Part shown: positions 1 to 10,300 of the stretch, piece by piece
How the letters are laid out: every line of letters begins with the position of its first letter
Numbering within the stretch: position 1 is the first letter of the stretch
Source: Pseudomonas sp. MTM4
GTDB taxonomy: Bacteria > Pseudomonadota > Gammaproteobacteria > Pseudomonadales > Pseudomonadaceae
Direction of reading: 5' to 3'
NCBI RefSeq assembly: GCF_019355055.1
Contig: NZ_CP048411.1
Span: forward strand, 3,437,501 to 3,501,500
DNA length: 64,000 bases
Made by a program: the position numbers and the translations under genes
The notes under the pieces: model-generated
Databases searched by the model: none
What the model was told of the DNA's origin: nothing
Seen by the model: only the letters and a program-made list of their open reading frames with translations

Positions 1-1
1 C

Positions 2-346
2 ACCGCCGAAACGCTGCTGAAGAAAGTAGGTTGTGATGTGATCACGGCGGTGGATGGCTTCGATGCGCTCGCCAAGATAGCGGATAGCCGCCCACGCATC
101 ATTTTCGTCGATATCATGATGCCTCGGCTTGATGGTTATCAGACTTGCGCGCTGATCAAGAACAACAGTTCGTTCAAGTCCACGCCGGTAATCATGCTGT
201 CTTCCAAGGATGGCCTGTTCGACAAGGCCAAAGGGCGGATTGTGGGGTCGGACCAATACCTCACCAAGCCTTTCAGCAAAGAAGAGTTGCTCGGTGCTAT
301 CAAGGCTCACGTGCCTGATTTCGCACCGATAGAGCAAGTATCCTGA
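2..346 (+). CDS. pilG: PilG response regulator, 3' part (twitching motility)
   Basis: This is the C-terminal part of a CheY-like single-domain receiver; the reading frame is open to the left edge, so the start lies outside the window. The visible protein has the beta3 acceptor aspartate in FVDIMMPRLDG, the conserved SSKDG after beta4 and the TKPF lysine after beta5. It matches P. aeruginosa PilG almost residue for residue as I remember it. In that species PilG receives phosphate from ChpA and promotes pilus extension and cAMP production. It heads the Pil-Chp operon and is followed 43 bases later by pilH on the same strand. Seen: receiver motifs and operon position. Known from the family: the motility role. 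Confidence 0.95.
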   Translation, partial: TAETLLKKVGCDVITAVDGFDALAKIADSRPRIIFVDIMMPRLDGYQTCALIKNNSSFKSTPVIMLSSKDGLFDKAKGRIVGSDQYLTKPFSKEELLGAIKAHVPDFAPIEQVS

Positions 347-389
347 AGTTCGGCCCTGTGTGCCGCTGAAGCCTTTCCGTGGAGAAATC

Positions 390-755
390 ATGGCTCGCGT
401 TCTGATTGTTGATGACTCGCCGACCGAGATGTACAAGTTGACGGCCATGCTGGAGAAGCATGGTCATGTCGTTCTGAAGGCCGAAAACGGCGCCGATGGC
501 GTAGCGCTCGCTCGTCAGGAAAAACCCGATGCGGTTCTGATGGACATCGTCATGCCTGGCCTGAATGGCTTTCAGGCTACTCGCCAACTGACCAAAGATG
601 CTGAAACCAGTCACATTCCGGTGATCATTGTGACGACCAAGGATCAGGAAACCGATAAGGTCTGGGGCAAGCGTCAAGGCGCCAAGGATTATCTGACCAA
701 ACCGGTAGATGAAGCGACACTGCTGAAGACCCTGAACGCGGTACTCGCCGGTTAG
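390..755 (+). CDS. pilH: PilH response regulator
   Basis: A 121-residue stand-alone receiver domain. The acidic pair DD lies at residues 8-9, the phospho-acceptor is D52 in VLMDIVMPG, and the TKP lysine is near residue 102. The start is the ATG preceded by GGAGA; an in-frame GTG 30 bases upstream has no ribosome binding site. In P. aeruginosa PilH is the second output regulator of the Chp system, favours retraction and acts as a phosphate sink for ChpA. It sits between pilG and pilI, exactly as in that operon. Nothing unusual was seen in length or composition. Confidence 0.96.
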   Translation: MARVLIVDDSPTEMYKLTAMLEKHGHVVLKAENGADGVALARQEKPDAVLMDIVMPGLNGFQATRQLTKDAETSHIPVIIVTTKDQETDKVWGKRQGAKDYLTKPVDEATLLKTLNAVLAG

Positions 756-793
756 TCGGCGGTTTGCAATTCGAACAAGGGATGTTGCCAGTA

Positions 794-1330
794 ATGTCGG
801 ATACGCCTACGCCGTTTCAGCGACTCCTAGAGATTGATGCTCGTTGTCGCGCAATGGCCGCCGGACTGCCTTCGCAGCAGGAAGCCATTCAGACCTGGGC
901 TGGTATCGGTTTTCGGATGGGGGGGCGACTGTTCGTTGCTCCGATGGGAGAGGTCGGCGAAATACTCCATGAGCCACGCTATACCTTGCTGCCCGGTGTG
1001 AAAACCTGGGTCAAGGGTGTGGCGAACGTGCGCGGCAGGCTATTGCCGATCATGGATCTGTGCGGTTATTTCGGCCTGGAATTGTCGGCGCTGCGCAAAC
1101 AGCGGCGCGTGCTGGTGGTCGATCACCGGGAAGTGTTTGCGGGACTGACGGTCGATGAAGTGTTCGGCATGCAATATTTCCCGGTAGATGCCTTCTCCGA
1201 GCAATTGCCCCCGGTCGAGGCGTCGATTCAGCCCTTCATTCATGGTGTCTTTCAGCGTGAGCAGCCCTGGCTGGTCTTCAGTCCGCACGCGCTTGCCGCG
1301 CACCAGACATTTCTGGACGTGGCGTATTGA
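794..1330 (+). CDS. pilI: PilI, CheW-like coupling protein
   Basis: A 178-residue CheW-type adaptor that should link the receptor PilJ to the kinase ChpA at the cell pole. The CheW fold is visible from about residue 40 (GIGFRMGGRLFVAPM) through the conserved VKGVANVRGRLLPIMDL segment and the C-terminal QPFIHGVF. The chosen ATG gives MSDTPTPFQ, matching the known PilI start and length; an ATG 30 bases upstream in the same frame is less likely. It begins 38 bases after pilH. A hairpin followed by four T residues lies between it and pilJ (listed separately). Confidence 0.95.
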   Translation: MSDTPTPFQRLLEIDARCRAMAAGLPSQQEAIQTWAGIGFRMGGRLFVAPMGEVGEILHEPRYTLLPGVKTWVKGVANVRGRLLPIMDLCGYFGLELSALRKQRRVLVVDHREVFAGLTVDEVFGMQYFPVDAFSEQLPPVEASIQPFIHGVFQREQPWLVFSPHALAAHQTFLDVAY

Positions 1331-1339
1331 TTTAGGTGG

Positions 1340-1361
1340 GGTCGGCTGATGCCGGCCTTTT
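1340..1361 (+). terminator. Intra-operon hairpin between pilI and pilJ, possible attenuator
   Basis: Seven-base-pair stem GGTCGGC / GCCGGCC with a TGAT loop, directly followed by TTTT. The stem allows one G-T pair. It looks like a weak intrinsic terminator placed between co-transcribed genes, so partial termination or RNA processing is possible. The short T run limits confidence. Confidence 0.4.
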
Positions 1362-1409
1362 GGTTCTTGGAAGGAAACGTACGGGTGGTCCAGGCGGGGG
1401 CCGGAAAAA

Positions 1410-3458
1410 ATGAAAAAAATGAACGCAAAAGCATTGCTGGCAGGGGTGCGTAGCAATACGTTGATCGCCGGGCTGTTTATCCTTCTGATCGTATCGATGG
1501 TGCTGTTGTTCGTGAACTTCGCGTACATCAATACCCAGGCCGACTATGACAACGAATACATAGGACACGCAGGTGAGCTGCGAGTTCTGTCTCAGCGCAT
1601 CGCGAAGAACGCGGTGGAAGCGGCCGCCGGTACGCCGGAAGCGTTCGCCTCGCTGAAAGACGCACGAAACGACTTCAGCCAGCGCTGGGGTTATCTGTCC
1701 GAAGGTGACGACCGTATCGGCCTACCCGCCGTTCCGCAGTCGCTCCAGGCAGAAGTGGCCACGGTACAGCAGGACTGGGATACGTTGCGGCAGAACACCG
1801 ACGCGATCCTCGCCAGCGAACAAACCGTGCTGTCGCTGCATCAGGTCGCCGCGACCCTCGCCGAAACCATCCCGCAGCTGCAGGTTGAGTACGAAGAGGT
1901 CGTCGACATTCTTCTCGAGAGTGGTGCGCCGGCGGCTCAGGTTTCGGTTGCTCAGCGCCAGTCGCTGCTTGCGGAACGTATTCTGGGCTCGGTGAACAAG
2001 GTGCTGTCCGGCGACCAGGACTCGGTTCAGGCCGCCGACATGTTCGGTCGTGATGCCAGCCTGTTCGGTCGTGTACTCACGGCGATGCTCGAAGGCAATG
2101 AAGCCATGGGCATCACCCGCGTCAACGATGTCGAAGCGCTGGATCGCCTGGCCGCGATTTCCGAGCTGTTTCAGTTCGTTTCCGGCTCGGTGGACGAGAT
2201 CCTCGAAACCTCACCTGAACTGTTCCAGGTACGCGAATCGTCGAACAGCATTTTCGAGGTTTCGCAGACGCTGCTTGAAAAGACTTCCGTGCTGACTCAG
2301 GGCCTACAAGAGCGTGCTGACGCCCGTTACGTCAATACGCTCGCCGGTTATGTTCTCGGTGCGCTGGCCCTTGCGTCGATTCTGCTGATCGGTCTGGTCA
2401 TGGTGCAGGAAACGCGCCGTCGTCTGACTGAGACAGCGGAAAAGAACGAGCGTAACCAGACCGCGATTCTGCGTCTGCTCGACGAAATCGGCGACTTGGC
2501 TGACGGTGACCTTACGGTGGCCGCTACGGTTACCGAAGACTTTACCGGCGCCATCGCCGACTCGATCAACTACTCCATTGACCAGCTGCGTGATCTGGTC
2601 GAGACAATCAACCAGACAGCCGTTCAGGTGTCGGGTGCGGCGCAGGAGACCCAGGCGACCGCGATGCACCTGGCCGAGGCGTCCGAGCATCAGGCCCAGG
2701 AAATCGCCGGGGCCTCGGCGGCCATCAACGAAATGGCCGTCTCGATTGACCAGGTCTCGGCTAACGCCGCCGAGTCGTCCGCGGTAGCGGAGCGCTCGGT
2801 AGCTATTGCCAACAAGGGTAACGAGGTCGTTCACAACACCATCACCGGCATGGATAACATCCGTGAGCAGATTCAGGACACCTCCAAGCGGATCAAACGT
2901 CTCGGTGAGTCCTCCCAGGAGATCGGTGACATCGTAAGTCTGATCAACGACATTGCCGACCAGACCAACATCCTCGCACTTAACGCCGCCATCCAGGCGT
3001 CCATGGCCGGCGACGCGGGTCGAGGCTTCGCGGTGGTTGCGGACGAAGTACAGCGTCTTGCTGAGCGTTCATCCGCTGCAACCAAGCAGATCGAGGCGCT
3101 GGTCAAGACCATTCAGACCGACACCAACGAAGCCGTTATCTCCATGGAGCAGACGACCTCCGAAGTGGTACGAGGCGCTCGCCTGGCACAGGACGCCGGT
3201 GTCGCGCTGGAGGAGATCGAGAAGGTATCCAGGAGCCTCGCGGCACTCATCCAGAATATTTCCAATGCCGCTCGCCAGCAGGCGTCTTCGGCCGGTCATA
3301 TTTCCAACACCATGAACGTCATCCAGGAAATCACCTCGCAAACCTCGTCGGGCACCACCGCGACCGCGAAGAGCATTGGTAATCTCGCAAAGATGGCCAA
3401 CGAAATGCGGCATTCGGTTTCCGGCTTTACCTTGCCGGAAACACAGGAACAGGCCTGA
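1410..3458 (+). CDS. pilJ: PilJ methyl-accepting chemotaxis receptor
   Basis: A 682-residue receptor, the same length as P. aeruginosa PilJ. Transmembrane helix 1 is about residues 18-40 and helix 2 about 311-332. Between them is the periplasmic PilJ sensor with two helical repeats ([17 protein letters not shown] and a second copy around residues 185-200). A HAMP segment follows helix 2, then the long cytoplasmic signalling coiled coil with the conserved hairpin tip near residues 504-550. In the family it senses surface contact through pilin and couples through PilI and ChpC to ChpA. Only a poor Shine-Dalgarno (GGCGGGGGCC) precedes the start, which is fixed by homology. A short non-terminating hairpin follows it (3471-3487). 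Confidence 0.96.
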   Translation: MKKMNAKALLAGVRSNTLIAGLFILLIVSMVLLFVNFAYINTQADYDNEYIGHAGELRVLSQRIAKNAVEAAAGTPEAFASLKDARNDFSQRWGYLSEGDDRIGLPAVPQSLQAEVATVQQDWDTLRQNTDAILASEQTVLSLHQVAATLAETIPQLQVEYEEVVDILLESGAPAAQVSVAQRQSLLAERILGSVNKVLSGDQDSVQAADMFGRDASLFGRVLTAMLEGNEAMGITRVNDVEALDRLAAISELFQFVSGSVDEILETSPELFQVRESSNSIFEVSQTLLEKTSVLTQGLQERADARYVNTLAGYVLGALALASILLIGLVMVQETRRRLTETAEKNERNQTAILRLLDEIGDLADGDLTVAATVTEDFTGAIADSINYSIDQLRDLVETINQTAVQVSGAAQETQATAMHLAEASEHQAQEIAGASAAINEMAVSIDQVSANAAESSAVAERSVAIANKGNEVVHNTITGMDNIREQIQDTSKRIKRLGESSQEIGDIVSLINDIADQTNILALNAAIQASMAGDAGRGFAVVADEVQRLAERSSAATKQIEALVKTIQTDTNEAVISMEQTTSEVVRGARLAQDAGVALEEIEKVSRSLAALIQNISNAARQQASSAGHISNTMNVIQEITSQTSSGTTATAKSIGNLAKMANEMRHSVSGFTLPETQEQA

Positions 3459-3517
3459 TTGAGAACACGGCAGCCGGATGACGGCTGTCGTGAACGTTCA
3501 TGAGTGAGGGGCAGGGC

Positions 3518-4384
3518 ATGCAGCCAAGCGTTGACTGGTCACTGAGACCCTTGGCCGATATGTCGTCAGCGGAGTTCCATGATTGGCAGGCGTTGCTCGA
3601 AGAACGCTCCGGCATGGTGGTCACGGAGCAACGACGAGCATTCCTGCAAGCGAACCTGAGCAGCCGTATGCGCGAAGTCGGTGTGGCTGATTACGCCAGC
3701 TACTATCGTCAGGTTACCGATGGCCCACGGGGTGCGGTGGAGTGGTCGTCCCTGATGGACCGCCTGACGGTGCAGGAAACCCGCTTCTTTCGCCACCCGC
3801 CTTCGTTTGCGCTGCTTTCGCGCTACATGCAGCAACGCTGTGACGTGCGCAACGATGCGCAGCCCTGGTCGTTATGGAGCGTAGGTTGTGCAAGCGGTGA
3901 GGAAACTTACTCGTTGGCGATCTGTGCTGCCGAGGCGCTGACACGCAGCGGCGACGAGGCGCAATACGGCGTGATCGGCACCGATATCAGCCTCAGCGCC
4001 TTGGCACGGTCGCGGGATGGCTTCTACAGTCATCGTCGACTCGAGCACCTGGCCTCAGACCTGCGCGAACGGTATTTCCAGTTGCTACCGGATGATCGTT
4101 TTCAAGTGTTACCCGGCTTGGCGGCACGTGTGTGCTTCGCCAGGCTTAACGTGCTGGAGCTGGCCGGCGCGCCCATGTCCAATATGGACGTCATCTTTTG
4201 TCAGAACCTGTTGATTTACTTCCGTCGCTGGCGCCGCCGCGAAATCCTCAATCGTCTGGCCGAGCGCCTGGCGCCGGGAGGGTTGCTGGTCATCGGTGCG
4301 GGAGAGGTAGTCGGCTGGCAGCACCCGGAGCTGGTGCCGGTGGCTGATAGTCAGGTTTTGGCTTTTACCCGGAAATGTTTATGA
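3518..4384 (+). CDS. pilK: PilK, CheR-type receptor methyltransferase
   Basis: A 288-residue SAM-dependent glutamate O-methyltransferase of the CheR family, expected to methylate PilJ. The N-terminal helical CheR domain covers about residues 1-90. The catalytic domain carries the SAM-binding WSVGCASGEETYSLAI near residue 120 and a FCQNLLIYF motif near residue 230. Two in-frame starts are possible: an ATG at 3500 without a ribosome binding site, and the ATG used here, preceded by GAGGGG at a good distance. The later start is chosen. Its 3' end may overlap the most upstream chpA start candidate, so the two are probably translationally linked. Confidence 0.9.
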   Translation: MQPSVDWSLRPLADMSSAEFHDWQALLEERSGMVVTEQRRAFLQANLSSRMREVGVADYASYYRQVTDGPRGAVEWSSLMDRLTVQETRFFRHPPSFALLSRYMQQRCDVRNDAQPWSLWSVGCASGEETYSLAICAAEALTRSGDEAQYGVIGTDISLSALARSRDGFYSHRRLEHLASDLRERYFQLLPDDRFQVLPGLAARVCFARLNVLELAGAPMSNMDVIFCQNLLIYFRRWRRREILNRLAERLAPGGLLVIGAGEVVGWQHPELVPVADSQVLAFTRKCL

Positions 4385-4395
4385 GCGGAGTCGCT

Positions 4396-7300
4396 ATGGG
4401 TGATCGGCACGATTATGTCGCCCTGGAGTGGGTGAAGGGCGAAATTGCCGAAACGCTGAAGCAGGCGCGGCAGGCCTTGGAAGCGTTCGTCGAAAACCCA
4501 CAGGACTCGACACGGATGCGCTTCTGCCTGACCTATGTGCATCAGGTGCACGGCACCTTGCAAATGGTCGAGTTCTACGGTGCTGCGCTGCTTGCCGAAG
4601 AAATGGAGCAGCTTGCCAGTGCCTTGCTGGATGAGCGCGTCGCCAGCCAGACCGAAGCGCTAGAAGTGCTGATGCAGGCCATTCTGCAGATGCCGGTGTA
4701 CCTCGACCGTATTCAGAGCGCCCGTCGTGACCTGCCGATGGTCGTGCTTCCGTTGCTCAACGACCTGCGTGCCGCGCGCGGCGAGAAGCTGTTGTCGGAG
4801 ACCAGCCTGTTCTCGCCCAATATGACTGTCCGAGCACCGGCGCTTGCGGATGAGTTTCTGGCCCAGCGGCAAACCGCCGATCTACCAGGACTGCTTCGTA
4901 AGCTGCGGCAGATGCTGCAAGTCGCATTGGTCGGGGTTATCCGTAACCAGGACCTGCCTACCAATCTGGGATATATGGCGCGGGTGTTCGCGCGCCTGGA
5001 AATGCTCTGCAAGGATGCCCCGCTGGGCGCGTTGTGGCGGGTCGCATCGGGTGTGGTCGAGGGGATGGCCAGTGGCGCGGTCGTCAACGGCACCACGGTC
5101 CGAAACCTGCTGCGCCAAGTCGACAAGGAACTCAAGCGGCTTGTCGCGCAAGGCGCCGATGGTATCAACCAGGCTGCACCTGACGAGCTGACCAAAAATC
5201 TACTTTTCTATATAGCCAAGGCGCCAACCCAGTCCCCGCGCATCCAGGCCTTGAAAGCCGAGTACAGCCTGGACGATGCGCTGCCCGACAGCACTGTAGT
5301 CGATGAAGAGCGCGCACAGCTGTCAGGCCCGGATCGCGGCGCCATGCGTTCGGTTGTAGCGGCGCTATGCGAAGAATTGGTGCGGGTAAAAGACAGCCTG
5401 GATCTGTTCGTGCGCAGCGATCGCATGGGCGTGACCGAGCTTGGCGCGCTACAGCCGCCGCTCAAGCAGATTGCCGACACGCTTGCGGTGTTGGGGTTCG
5501 GTCAGCCACGCCGGATCATTCTCGATCAGATCGGGGTGATCGAAAGCCTGATGCAAGGGCAGCAGCAGCCTGACGATGCGGCGCTGATGGATGTCGCGGG
5601 GGCGCTGCTGTACGTCGAGGCGACGCTGTCTGGCATGGTCGGTGGCACGCCCGAAGAACGGCGGGAGGAAAGTCATCTTCCGACAACGGATGTCGCGCAG
5701 ATCCACCAACTGGTCATCCGCGAAGCGCGCACGGGGCTCGAGCAGGCCAAGGATGCGATCATCGAATTCATCGCGTCCCAGTGGAATCACCAGCACCTGG
5801 CTCGCGTGCCGGAACTACTGACCCAGTCACGAGGTGGGCTTGCGATGGTCCCGCTTGCACGGGCCGCTGCTTTGCTGGATGCCTGCAATCGCTATATTCA
5901 GGAGCAATTGCTCGAGCCACAGGCGATCCCCGACTGGCAGAGTCTGGATACGCTCGCCGATGCCATCACCAGCGTTGAATATTACCTAGAGCGCCTTAGC
6001 GAGGATCGCGGTTCGCAAGGCGATCTCATTCTCGACGTGGCCGAAGAGAGCCTGCAGACGCTGGGCTATCCGCTGCGAGAGCAGTCAATGCCGAATACCC
6101 GCGACGAATTCAGTCGTGAAGCGGACCTCGATTTGTCCGATCCGCTGGATGAAATCGAAATACTGTTGCCCGAACCTGCGGTGGATGTGCTGGCAGATGA
6201 ACCGTCGGGTCAGGGCGATGCCCTGATACAGGCATCGATTGATGGGCAACTGTCAGACGTTACCTGGCCGGCCGTCGATTGGAGTGGCGAAGAACGAGCA
6301 GCTTCTGCCGAGGATCTAGCCGAGCCCGAAGTCGCCGACCTGCCGGGCGAGACCGCCGAGCTTGCGTCCTCCCCGGAAAACATTCCTGATAGCAACGATC
6401 TCTTGGTTGACGAGCAGACTGCCGGCGACTCGCTCGGCTATGGGGTGGAGTGGAGCGAAGCCGAAATGGCAGAGCTCGACATTCCAGAGGTGATCCTGCC
6501 TGAGCTGATGGAGCAGCCGACGGTTGTCGAACCGGCGTTGAGCATGGAAGACGTCATGGCTGCGCCGGTCGTCTCGATCAATCCTCCGGCACAGAACGTT
6601 CCGCCAAGCTTGCTGCCACCGCCTGAGGATGAGGAGCCGGTCGACGAAGACCTGCTCGAAGTCTTCATCGAGGAAGCAGCCGAAGTGCTCGAAACCATCG
6701 ACGAGCACCTGCCACGCTGGTGCGTCGATACCACCGACAAGGGCGCGCTCGGTGAAGTGCGGCGAGCCTTCCATACCCTCAAGGGCAGCGGACGCATGGT
6801 GCGTGCACTGATCATCGGCGAGCTCGCCTGGTCTGTGGAAAATCTGCTCAATCGCGTTCTCGACCGAAGCATCGACGCCAGTGAGCCCGTGAAGAAACTT
6901 GTGGCCGATGTGGTCGCGCTGATGCCGGCCCTGGTCGAAGAATTTGCAGCGAAGGCACAGCGTCAGCGCGACGATGTCGATCGGTTAGCGGCCGACGCCC
7001 ACGCGCTCGCTAAGGGTCAGCCGATCGACCCTGGTCCGCAGGGTGGCGTAGCGCTCGATGAGTCACCGGCTCCGGAATCTGCAGCTAAAGAAATGCTCGA
7101 TCCGCAGTTGCTGGAGATCTTTCGTAACGAGGCGGAAGCCCATCTCGGTACGCTGGTCGACTTCCTCGCCGACTGTGCGCAACGCCTGCCTCAGCCGGTC
7201 ACCGACGCCTTGCAGCGAGCGTTGCATACCCTCAAGGGTAGCGCACACATGGCCGGAATCTTGCCAGTGGCGGAGATTGCCACTCCACTGGAAAAAATGG

Positions 7301-10300
7301 TCAAGGAATTCAAGGCCAACCTGATTCCAATGGATCTGGCCGAGGCGGAATTGCTGCACGCTGCGGAGCAGCTGTTGCGTCATGGGCTCGAGAACCTTGA
7401 GCGCGACCCGCTGGCGCCCATCGATGGGGCCAGTGAGTTCATCACCCGAGTCCATGCGCAGCATCAGGCTCGGCTGGACGCTGCCAGCGAGCGTGGTGAC
7501 AACGATCAGGGCGAGCCGCGGGATCCGGGCATGATCTCGCTCTTTCTCTCGGAAGGCATGAACATTCTGCTGGATGCCGAAGACCTGTTGCAGCGCTGGC
7601 GCGAGCATCCTGCCGAGCGCCAGGAGTTAACTGCGCTGCTCGAAGAGCTGACGACGCTCGGCCGTGGTGCGCAAATGGCCGACTTGCCGCAGATCGATGC
7701 GCTATGTCAGGTGCTGCTGAATCTGTATGCCGTAGTACAGGATGGTCGTCTCGCGATCAGCGGGCGCTTCTTCGATGACGTCGAGCAGGCTCACGAGGCG
7801 CTGGTTGGCATGATGGATCAGGTTGCCGCCGGTCTGCAGGTTACCGGTCAGCCTGAACTGGTCGCCCGTCTCGAAGAATTGCTCGCCGAGGCGATCGACC
7901 CGCACGCATACGAAATCCCTGCTGATGACATGCAAGTGGAAACCGCTGCCTCGCCTTCCGCTATCGAGAGTGCCGCCGAGCATATTGCCGAAGCCGAAGC
8001 CGAAGCCGAAGCCTGGCCTCTCGACACATCCTTGGTTGAGGACGACCTGAATGAGGAAATGGTCGACATCTTCCTCGATGAGGCGGTCGACCTGCTCGAA
8101 AGTGCCGGTGGTGCGCTGGAGCGCTGGCTGGGTACCCCCACTAACCAATTGGCACTATCTGCTCTATTGCGAGATCTGCACACCCTCAAGGGGGGCGCGC
8201 GGATGGCTGAGATCCGTCCGATCGGCGATTTGGCCCATGAGCTTGAAACCCTCTATGAAGGGCTTTCGGATGGTCGCTACGTGTATGCGGACGATCTTGC
8301 CGCGCTGCTGCAGCGCAGTCACGATCATCTGGCGGTGCAGTTGGAACAACTGCAAGCACGCAGGCCGATGGACGCCGCTGCGGAGCTAATCGAGCATGTT
8401 CGAGCCTATCGGCAAGGCGTTACGCCGACGTTCGAAAGTGGTGCTTTCACGTGCGAAGAACCGGTAGTCACGGGTGTGGATCAGTTGCCGGAACTCCCCG
8501 CGGATGGCTTCCTGCTTTCGGCCAGTGAGCCGGCGGATCGGACCGATGCGACGGCCGGCATGGATATCGGCCAGGTTGAAACCGAAGCTCCATCGGACGA
8601 AGCCTTCGCTTTCGAACCCGAAATTTCGGACGAGGACGCGTTGCAACTCGCGGCCAATGAGCTGGACCCCGAGCAGTTCGAGACTGCCGAGGAACAGGTG
8701 CCGACAGAGATGGCGGAGCCCGTCAAGACAGCAGCAGAGAGTTGGGAAGAGCGTGACCCTGAGCTGGCGGAGATCTTCCTGGAGGAAGGCTTCGACATCA
8801 TCGAACGCGCCGGAGCATCGCTACAGCGCTGGATGGAGGACGTCGACAATACGTACGAAGTCGAAGCGCTACAACGGGATCTGCACACCCTCAAAGGTGG
8901 CGCGCGAATGGCGGACATCCGTGAGATCGGTGATCTTGCGCATGAGCTGGAGTATCTATACGAGGGGCTGTGCGCCGGTAGTTACCGGGCAAGTCCGTCC
9001 CTGTTCACTTTGCTGCAGAGTTGCCACGACCGGTTGGCGGCGATGCTCGATGCGGTGCGCGCCTATCGCGAACTGCCGAGCGGGTTGGACCTGATCGAAA
9101 CGATCCGGCGCTTCCGGGCGAACCCGGAAGAGCAATTGAGCATGCCCAGCAGTGTCGCCTTGACCTCGGCTCAGGACGCCGCCGAAGCCGAGATTCTGGA
9201 CATTTTTGTCGAAGAGGCTGATGAGCTGCTGGAAGAGATGGAGTCCGCGCTGGGACGCTGGGAAGCCACGCGTGATGGCGTAGCGCCCTTGGCCGACATG
9301 ATGCGCGTTCTGCACACGCTGAAGGGTGGCGCGCGGCTAGCGGCTCAAGGTCGCCTGGGTGATATGGCGCACGACCTGGAGCACAGGCTAGGTGAGGCGC
9401 AGCTGCAGGGCGAGTCCTGGACGGACAGCTTGTTTCTTGATGTACAGGCCGGCTACGACGGGTTGCTCAAGGAAGTCGAATCGATGCGTTCGCGGTTGTC
9501 GAGCGAGCCTGACGTCGTTTTCACTGAGCAAATGCCGGAAGGTGTTGAAGAAGATCAGCCGCAGTCTTCGGTTATCGTGCTCGAAACACCGATCGTCGCC
9601 GCCAGCGTGCAGGCGCCGACAACCAATGCACCAGCCAAGGTACTACCGTTCGTCCGCAAGGCCGAACAGGCGGCGCTGGATGCCGCATCACGTCGCGCGC
9701 CGCAGGAACTAGTCAAAGTACCGGCCGAGCTTCTCGAAGGGCTAGTCAACCTGGCCGGCGAAACATCCATTTTCCGCGGTCGGGTCGAGCAGCAAGTCAG
9801 TGACGTCGGTTTCACGCTGAGCGAAATGGAAGCCACCATCGAGCGGGTTCGCGACCAGCTGCGGCGGTTGGATACCGAAACCCAGGCGCAAATTCTCAGC
9901 CGTTATCAGGCCGAGGCAGAGCGCGCGGGCTACGACGATTTCGATCCGCTTGAAATGGACCGCCACTCGCAGCTCCAGCAGCTCTCCCGCGCCTTGTTCG
10001 AGTCGGCTTCCGACTTGCTGGATCTAAAGGAAACCCTGGCCGCGCGTAATCGCGATGCTGAAACCTTGCTGCTGCAGCAGGCACGGGTAAATACGGAACT
10101 CCAGGAAGGACTCATGCGCACTCGCATGGTGCCCTTCGACCGACTGGTGCCGCGCTTGCGTCGAATCGTTCGGCAGGTCGCCGGTGAACTGGGCAAGCAG
10201 GTTGAATTCCACGTCGGCAACGCAACGGGGGAGATGGACCGCAGCGTTCTCGAGCGGATCGTTGCGCCGCTTGAGCACATGCTGCGTAACGCCGTAGATC

